Shown: positions 8,460-13,869 of the stretch, in pieces | Layout: each line of letters opens with the position of its first letter | Numbering within the stretch: position 1 is the first letter of the stretch | Source: Larix sibirica | Lineage: Eukaryota > Streptophyta > Pinopsida > Pinales > Pinaceae | NCBI GenBank assembly: GCA_004151065.3 | Contig: NWUY0300027046.1 | Location: forward strand, 38,228 to 52,096 | Reading direction: 5' to 3' | DNA length: 13,869 nucleotides | Translations under genes and position numbers: made by a program | Notes under the pieces: generated by a model | The model's database searches: none | What the model saw: only the letters and a program-made list of their open reading frames with translations | Told to the model about the DNA's origin: nothing

Positions 8460-9180
8460 AGTAGATGGCCCTTTGGGGTCATAGTAGGTCAATTCATCAA
8501 TTTGTATGACCCTTCCTTCATGAGGGAACATCATGAGCTGGAGGACGGATGAGGAAACTACCTTCATTGCATACATGTAAATACGTCTTAAAAGAAGGTT
8601 ATAGTCAAGCTAGGTGTTAACAACTTCAATATCAATTGAGATAGTTTTGCTGGCTAACCAGACAGGGACAGTTAGGAGAAGGCCTTTTGGTTGAGATGCA
8701 CAACCATCATAAGCACGTAGTGCCATTATAGAAGGCTGCAATGGAGGGTATCCAAGTTTCTGCCACAAAAAGGTGGACATGACACATGTAGAGGCACCCT
8801 CGTCGATGACGCATCGAGGTATTACTAGTTTTTTTATCGAGACAAGGATCTGAAATGCGATGGACGATGGCATGTGGGGTTTGGAATGATCCAATTCTGA
8901 TGCCATCAAACATGAGTTAGATGGGTCGATCACACCTAATGCAGACACCAAGGATTTTTCATTGTGCCAGGCATTTTTTCAGAACTTCCAAGGATTACAT
9001 CGCAACGGGGGATTGGGCCAAATAATCCATAATGTTATAGTTAGGAGCAGCATAAGCATTGGTATTATTGGTAATGTGATGCAAAGGAAATTTTGGGGCT
9101 TTGGGGACCCAACAGTTGGTGGTGAAGGGTGGTGTAAGGACTGGTTTGCGGGGGTATATGTGGTATTCTTATGTATGAGT
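8460..9180 (-). pseudogene. Retropepsin-type aspartic protease region, broken
   Basis: This is the protease that would cut the polyprotein. Upstream, in phase 0, lies a conserved gag-protease linker (NYNIMDYLAQSPVAM, 9040-8998). An A-run near 8965 marks a shift into the protease frame. There IPRCVIDEGASTCVMS carries the catalytic D-E-G-A (8804-8793), with Glu where most retropepsins have Ser or Thr. From memory this is usual in this plant lineage, so it need not be damage. After a TAG at 8612-8610 the frame goes on as LDYNLLLRRIYMYAM; the usual Leu-Leu-Gly is Leu-Leu-Arg, a change expected to spoil the fold. The conserved ending (FPHEGRVIQIDELTYYDP) follows, then a TAA near 8453. Confidence 0.85.
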
Positions 9181-9790
9181 ATGGTCTCAGTATCCAAACC
9201 ATACTAGTTAAAGTGAGTCTAGAGGTTTACATCAGAAGAAGTCATCATTAAGAGGTGGTGGAATCCTAACTAATATATCTAACTCAAAGACATACCATAT
9301 GTAACCAGTGGTTGTGTGGTGACAACACCTTGCATGGGTAAGAGGTTTTGCAACACCATCGGTTGTGTGGCTGGATGTGGTGGATTAGGTTGTGCCTATG
9401 GGGTAGCAGTGGCCTAGTCCTGATGGTTAGCCTCATCCCATAGCTGGAAGGATTTATACAAATGGGGGCAGTGATGTGTATAGTGTATGTAGACATTACA
9501 AAAAGAGCACATGTGGTTTGTGCATAATTGGGGGTTCTTTCCTTTTTTGGGTGGTTGATTGGGGTTCTGATTGGCAGGATTTGCACCATTATTATCCAGA
9601 GGGTTAGGAGGTTGTCCACCCCATCCCTGGCATTGGTTTTACAATGGTTCTTACCTTATCTTCATTTGGGTTTCCCTTCCTTATTCTGTGGGGTTGGTTG
9701 GGTTTGGGTCTGGTTCTACTGGGCATAAAATTTCCCCTGTGGAATAGGTGGATCTTGAATTTGAGCAGGTGTAGGGGCTACCGATGGACT
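9181..9790 (-). pseudogene. Gag C-terminus: Q/N/P-rich tail and nucleocapsid
   Basis: Below 9800 the gag frame becomes Gln/Thr/Pro/Asn-rich (PAQIQDPPIPQGKFYA) and shifts by one near 9700-9650. It then reads GWGGQPPNPLDNNGANPANQ and a CCHC zinc knuckle, the nucleic-acid-binding part of gag. Downstream of the knuckle the frame keeps Gln/Pro/Thr-rich sequence with TAG stops at 9221-9219 and 9206-9204, among others, and shifts again near 9175. The reading is by eye, and the exact points of frame change cannot be fixed. Confidence 0.7.
9468..9509 (-). other. Intact CCHC zinc knuckle 1 (gag nucleocapsid)
   Basis: The minus-strand frame reads CSFCNVYIHYTHHCP. The spacing is exactly C-X2-C-X4-H-X4-C, with Cys at 9509 and 9500, His at 9485 and Cys at 9470. 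This is the zinc knuckle of retroviral and retrotransposon nucleocapsid, which binds the RNA genome. All four ligands are retained although the surrounding polyprotein is broken. Confidence 0.9.
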
Positions 9791-10640
9791 TAGGAATGGT
9801 TAGTAAGCGGTAGGAACTGGATTTAAGGTATACCCTTGCATATTGTTACCAAAACTAGGTGCCGCATAGGTGGTTCCATGGACATGGGAAGTCGGGGCTG
9901 AATGAACATCCGACGGAGTTTCTCTACAGTGATCTATTGCACGTGATAGATCAGGGCCAAAGCTCATTGTGGATAGCGCAATACTGGGAGTGGGGTTATA
10001 TGTGGGAGTCAATGTAGGGGGCACGTAGGTCCTACCGATAGATGCGGCATGATTGATGACTCTGTCAGCAGCATAGGATTCCCGCAACATATTCTTTCGA
10101 TAGGAATTGCCATGAGGGGTCTCGGGAATAATAATATATAGATAGCCCGAATGAGCATAGATAAGGTCAAACTATTGTGCTTTGAGTATGGCCTCCTCTT
10201 TAGTTTGGGGACATTCTGATTCCACATCCTTAGATATGGCTAGGATGACAGACTTGAGGAACCAATCTAAAAGGATTTGTTCGTTCAATTTCATATTGCA
10301 TAAAACTTGGTGTCTACGCCACTCATGGGTATGGTCTGTGATATGGGTAGGTGTAGTCTATATACAAGAAAGGATGATCTCAAAACCAACATCATAATGA
10401 ACTGGTAACTGAAAGAACGATAGGAAATTTGAGGCTAGGGATCCAAAGGTGGGATGTGCCCCATGGGGATGATCGATATACCGTTTGGTTGCAATGCCAG
10501 TAAAGGTTTGTTGTAACAGACGTAATTGAATATATTCATCCACTATAGATTTAGAGGAACGCCATAAGTGAAAGGACATAATATGATTATGAGGGTCTTC
10601 TCCATCCTTCTCCTCAAACCTAGGAATTACCGAAGGGAGC
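9790..10640 (-). pseudogene. Gag capsid-like domain (retrotrans_gag), broken
   Basis: The retrotransposon gag domain builds the virus-like particle. From about 10640 the frame reads IPRFEEKDGEDPHNHI, then a block of the type MSFHLW, then LLQQTFTGIATKRYID, then FLSFFQLPV, which is the conserved order of plant gypsy gag. The family's usual Trp in the W-Y-I segment is Arg here. After a TAG at 10360-10358 the same frame continues (THITDHTHEWRR, LDWFLKSVILAISKDV), and after a second TAG at 10174-10172 it continues again (FDLIYAHSGYLY), ending at a TAA at 9802-9800. Both TAGs sit where Gln is expected in the family, so point mutation rather than rearrangement broke it. Confidence 0.85.
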
Positions 10641-11396
10641 TTGGAGGAAATAGGAGGACACATAGGGTCATGTCGAATAGGGTCATTATTCACTCTAGGC
10701 AGGTCAGGAAAGTTGATACTGGCCATGAATGAAAAACTAGCAGGAGGATGTGACATGGTAAAACCAACCTATGTGTTGGCAATAGTAATGATCGTGGGGA
10801 CACCTCCACCAAAGGGTGGAGGGGTCGTGGTCATCATGTGGGGGACTATGGAACCAACCACAAGGGTTGGTGTAACCTGCAAGGAAGGGCCAGTGCGCCT
10901 GGGAATAAATCCTGTGACTCGAGTGGTTGTAGTCATGGGTTATGACCACTGGAGGAAGGAATGGATCCAACAATGGTATGGACTTTGATAATGGGAATTG
11001 GAGCACTACCTATTGGTATGAACCTGATGACTATATGTACGGCAGTGGTGGGAGTAAGTCCAATGGTGCTAGGAATAGTGGTTCCCATGGATCCAATGAT
11101 CGTAATGGGGGTTGTAGTGGCAATCGGCCCACTACCACATCCACCACCAACTATCCCTGCATATAATGGGTTCAGGATTAATGCTATCCGTAGGGCTATG
11201 TGGGGGTGAATGTATAGGTGACTCTAACTGGGAGGATTCAAAAATTAATAAGGGGCCTCGAGAAAATTTTCTAGAGACAATGAGGTGTGCTTGATGGGTC
11301 CATGACTAGTATGGTCCAGTGGACTATGCTATGGTGATTTCCCTTGTAGTCCTTGGGAGTATCTCGGGGGATCAATAGTGACAGGTATGTGAGTAC
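10640..11396 (-). pseudogene. Gag N-terminal region, Pro/Thr/Gly-rich, broken
   Basis: This is the low-complexity N-terminal part of gag. It reads in phase 0 from 11396 (TIDPPRYSQGLQGKSP), then in an adjacent frame near 11270-11165 (SPPHSPTDSINPEP), then again in the first frame over 11160-10940 (Ile/Gly/Thr/Pro-rich), then in the gag-domain frame from about 10938 (VTGFIPRRTGPSLQ). At least three frameshifts and a TAG at 10771-10769 interrupt it. The true start codon is uncertain: ATGs exist at 11303 and 10756, but conserved-looking sequence lies upstream of both. The low complexity makes homology hard to prove; the assignment rests on continuity with the gag domain. Confidence 0.6.
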
Positions 11397-13133
11397 TTAA
11401 TAGGTATGTTCAAAAAAATTCTCAAAATACCAATGCAACCGTGTGTGCAAGGGGAGAGTTCGCAAGAAAAAGGGGCAATCAGACCAAAATCAAACTCAAA
11501 AATCCTGCTGCAACTGCATGCTACAGCAAGTGATTGACAACAAAGTGATTGGAAAACCAACAAGCAGCACTACCTATCAAAAGAAAATGACCCACTAAAT
11601 TATGGGGTATGGATGAAAGCAACCTCCTAGCTAACATATGGAAGCCCACACAAATCGTATCCTTTGCAAGGTGATGTAATCCACACACCGGTGATATGAA
11701 ATGGAAGTCCAAAATGGCTAAGGGATATCCCCCTACCAATAGGGATCCCGAGTAAAAGATCCCCATTAAATATTGACAACTAAGCTACATCCTTCATAGA
11801 ACGCCCAGAAAAGTGTCCTACAGCTTCAGTCCCTTTTCCGTTGCACACCCGGTATGGTAGCCAACATGTGTAATGAGGACAGCAAATTGGTTTCCTTTAG
11901 TATAGAGTGGAGAGCGGCATTCCACCTAGAATTCCAAAACCAATCTTTCCACTTTCCCTCCTAGAGGAGAGGCCCCCCAACAAATCGGTGTCAATTGTGC
12001 TAATAAATACAAGAGGATTTTGGTACCCTAGAGGACAACCACTATATCTAAGATGAAAATGGAAAAGGGGTGTTGTTTGAATGCCTATCTCCAATGCCTT
12101 ACCTAGATACCAGATTCTTTTAATCCTCAAGTGAGGTGAAATGTTTGTTTGATTAATGTAAATTTTAGGCTTAGCTTGGGGTTATGGACCAAGCATTTAT
12201 ACTTAAGGTTCTATATTGTGTGATTATGTGGTAAGCAAATAGAAAATAAGTGCTAAAAATAAAACTCGGAATAAAAAAAATAAACTTTTTTCTTTTGATT
12301 TTTAATAAAAATAAAGCATCTAAACTCTAATGTATCCAATCAAAATTTGAACCAATAAACTTGCTAAAATGAAAAAATGCAAATGCAAAGGATTTGTCTG
12401 GATGTTCACAACATGCAACATCCAATGTAAGAAAAAGGGCTACAAAGTGGTCTTGAAAGAGACATTCAAACAAGTGCTACAACAAGCAAATAGAAAGGAA
12501 AGGGTTCTGCAAACAAACATATTATGGAAGAATCAAAGTAGGTTGTAGAGTTCAATGGAACTTAGACTGATTTTTGTAATATTTTAAGTAGAATTTTCAG
12601 AAATATACTATAGACTTGAATTTCTCTCGAAAAAAAGACCAATTTAGAAAAAAACAATCACTCAATTTTGGTCCCGGAGGCCAAGATATCGGAGTTTGAG
12701 TTTGAAAATATGTAATTTTTCAGCAATTTTCCGTATGGACGACAATTTTGCAAATGAGATATCTCCACACTATTGGATCAAGCTGCGAACAGATCAGTGC
12801 TATTGGAGGGTAGGGGAGATGGATTAAAGAATTCTTTCAGTTTCTAAGTCTGAATATGACAGACAATGACAAATAGCGCACATATCTGACCCAAAATGGA
12901 GAGATCTGATAGGGACCACGACCTAGATCCATAGATCAACTAAAAATAAAATAGACCAAACCAAATAAAATGAAAAACAAATAGGTAAGGATGGTCAAAT
13001 GGAATAACATATATGCAAATATCGAATCCAGTGGGGGTCGCAAAAAACTGTAGCTAGGTTATTCACACTACCTAGTGCAGAAATGTACGTACTAAGACTT
13101 GTGGAAATTTGAATAACAGTTTGAAAATGGTGG

Positions 13134-13145
13134 TGCATGCATGCA
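13134..13145. promoter_or_regulatory. TGCATGCATGCA palindrome (RY-type motif)
   Basis: A perfect 12-nt palindrome contains CATGCATG, the core of the plant RY element bound by B3-domain factors. No gene is nearby to regulate. Chance or a relic of LTR regulatory sequence are both possible. Confidence 0.3.
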
Positions 13146-13617
13146 GTAAAAATGGTAAATAAAAATTAAGCTAGATGATAAACATATGTAGAAAATAAAA
13201 CTAAACTAAATATTGTTGGTTCTTTCACATACAAGAGTGTAAGGAAAGAATGTTTTATTTTATTTTATTGAATAAATGAAAAAATACAATAATGGGGTTA
13301 CCTCAAATGCAGTGAGTAGAGGGCCCTTGCAAAAATTTGAAGCAGCGAGTCCTTGGTATCGAAGAAGCTTCGGGTTTTTCTCCACACAAGTGTAACTAAT
13401 GGTGGCCAAAAATCACAATGTGTAAAACTAGTAGTCAAATAGGGGATTTAGGGTTTCTGGCGTAATTTCGGCAGAGTGACAGATGGTAAGGTAATGAGTG
13501 AATTTTGTATAATGAGGACCTTCACCATATATTTACATAAATATTTTCTCTAGGTTTCTTGTCCATGGTATTAGGAAAACCATGGTATTGCTTCTTGGTT
13601 TTGGGCAACAGTTTAGG

Positions 13618-13680
13618 GTTTCCCTCCATTTTTTACTTTTTCCCCCTTTTTCCTTTTTTCTTTTATTCTTTTCCTTTTTG
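13618..13680 (+). repeat. Polypyrimidine tract
   Basis: About 60 bases are almost purely C and T on the plus strand, with interruptions only by single A residues. The open frame crossing it (13582-13794) gives a Phe/Leu/Pro-rich peptide that reflects base composition. On the minus strand it is a purine tract, as found next to LTRs, but no LTR border could be placed beside it. Confidence 0.6.
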
Positions 13681-13869
13681 GAGAATTTTCCTTATTTTGG
13701 GGGATTTTTTACTTTTTTGGAGGGAATAAAGTCATTTTTACCTATTTGGGAGAAGGAAAATAATTATGAGCCAATTTGTGGGTTTTTTACTTAAGCTTTG
13801 TTGGTGAGTGAAGGATTTTAATGGGGGGGAATAAAGAATGTGGTGATGTCACTGTTAGGATAATTAATA

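Larger units (their letters stand above)
6030..11396 (-). mobile_element. Decayed Ty3/gypsy retrotransposon, Tat/Ogre-like
   Basis: Reading leftwards on the minus strand, gag, zinc knuckle, protease, linker, reverse transcriptase and the start of RNase H follow in the usual order over about 5.4 kb. The frame changes about seven times (near 11250, 11160, 10935, 9700, 9175, 8965 and 6425) and more than fifteen in-frame stops are present, so no product can be made. Lineage is inferred: the RT block FMDGF, the D-E-G-A protease core, and an RNase H start without the usual first Asp resemble plant Tat/Ogre-like elements rather than Athila or chromoviruses. Integrase, the rest of RNase H and both LTRs were not found; the 3' part was probably lost at about 6030. 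Confidence 0.88.
11397..13869. other. Non-coding region that should hold the gypsy leader and 5' LTR
   Basis: Upstream of gag on the minus strand there are only short open frames (63-81 codons at 11372-11563, 11521-11766 and 11897-12130) with no motifs I recognise. A 5' LTR and primer-binding site for the gypsy element should lie here. The best candidate I saw, GATACCA at 12108-12114, matches an initiator-Met site for only seven bases and lacks an adjacent LTR end, so I do not call it. The region is AT-rich, with A/T-rich runs around 12260-12320 and 13240-13300. Confidence 0.4.

Noticed and set aside
9284-9619. A 111-codon minus-strand frame
   Set aside because: It is the wrong frame of gag. 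The neighbouring frame contains the exact CCHC knuckle and the Q/N/P-rich tail.
10641-11209. Gly/Ser/Thr/Asn-rich and Met/Val/Ile-rich plus-strand frames
   Set aside because: They are the complement of the Pro/Thr/Ile-rich gag N-terminus; their low-complexity composition follows from that.
12106-12118. GATACCA as a possible gypsy primer-binding site
   Set aside because: Only seven bases match the initiator-Met tRNA end, and there is no LTR end (CA on the minus strand) directly next to it.
13582-13794. A 70-codon Phe/Leu/Pro-rich open frame, membrane-like in composition
   Set aside because: It is a product of the polypyrimidine tract, which naturally translates to Phe, Leu, Ser and Pro; no signal peptide or domain is visible.
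1-13869. CRISPR arrays, operons, phage or prokaryotic defence systems
   Set aside because: No spaced direct repeats of CRISPR type, no ribosome binding sites with tandem genes and no intact genes. All recognisable content is plant retrotransposon-like.

Overview
This window looks like nuclear, repeat-derived DNA from a large plant genome. The evidence is an AT-rich background, a Ty1/copia-type LTR followed by a plant initiator-methionine tRNA primer site, and a long decayed Ty3/gypsy polyprotein of a plant lineage. A conifer or other large-genome seed plant is my best guess, but the sequence does not prove it. I see no intact gene, no RNA gene, no CRISPR array and no prokaryotic system.

Layout. 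1-648: an AAT/ATT palindromic microsatellite and a TATA-like site, otherwise nothing recognised. 649-2011: two copies of one ~658-bp sequence, offset by exactly 660 bp and separated by a single N at 1308. The second copy runs to the end of a copia LTR (about 1568-2011), followed directly by its primer-binding site (2012-2024). 2025-4030: interior or flanking DNA with no recognisable coding. 4033-4484: a plus-strand coding fossil of unknown family with a serine-rich tail, followed by a cluster of TTTGTA motifs. 4600-6000: non-coding, with a 44-bp-unit tandem duplication at 5486-5569.

6030-11396, minus strand: one Ty3/gypsy element read right to left. The order is a Pro/Thr-rich gag N-terminus, the gag domain, a Q/N/P-rich tail, a perfect CCHC zinc knuckle, an aspartic protease with a D-E-G-A core, a long Pro/Gln-rich linker, a second and damaged zinc knuckle, reverse transcriptase with Y-L-D-D, and the start of RNase H. 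The alignable order holds throughout, but the reading frame changes about seven times and is crossed by many stops, so it is a pseudogene. Lineage features suggest Tat/Ogre-like (inference). No integrase and no LTR pair for it could be recognised.

11397-13869: AT-rich non-coding DNA that should hold the leader and 5' LTR of the gypsy element if they survive. I could not define their boundaries by eye.

Nothing here works together as a living system. The value of the window is as a fossil record: probable CHG-methylation decay of the gypsy copy, an unusual two-knuckle arrangement, and a probable contig-join artefact at 1308.
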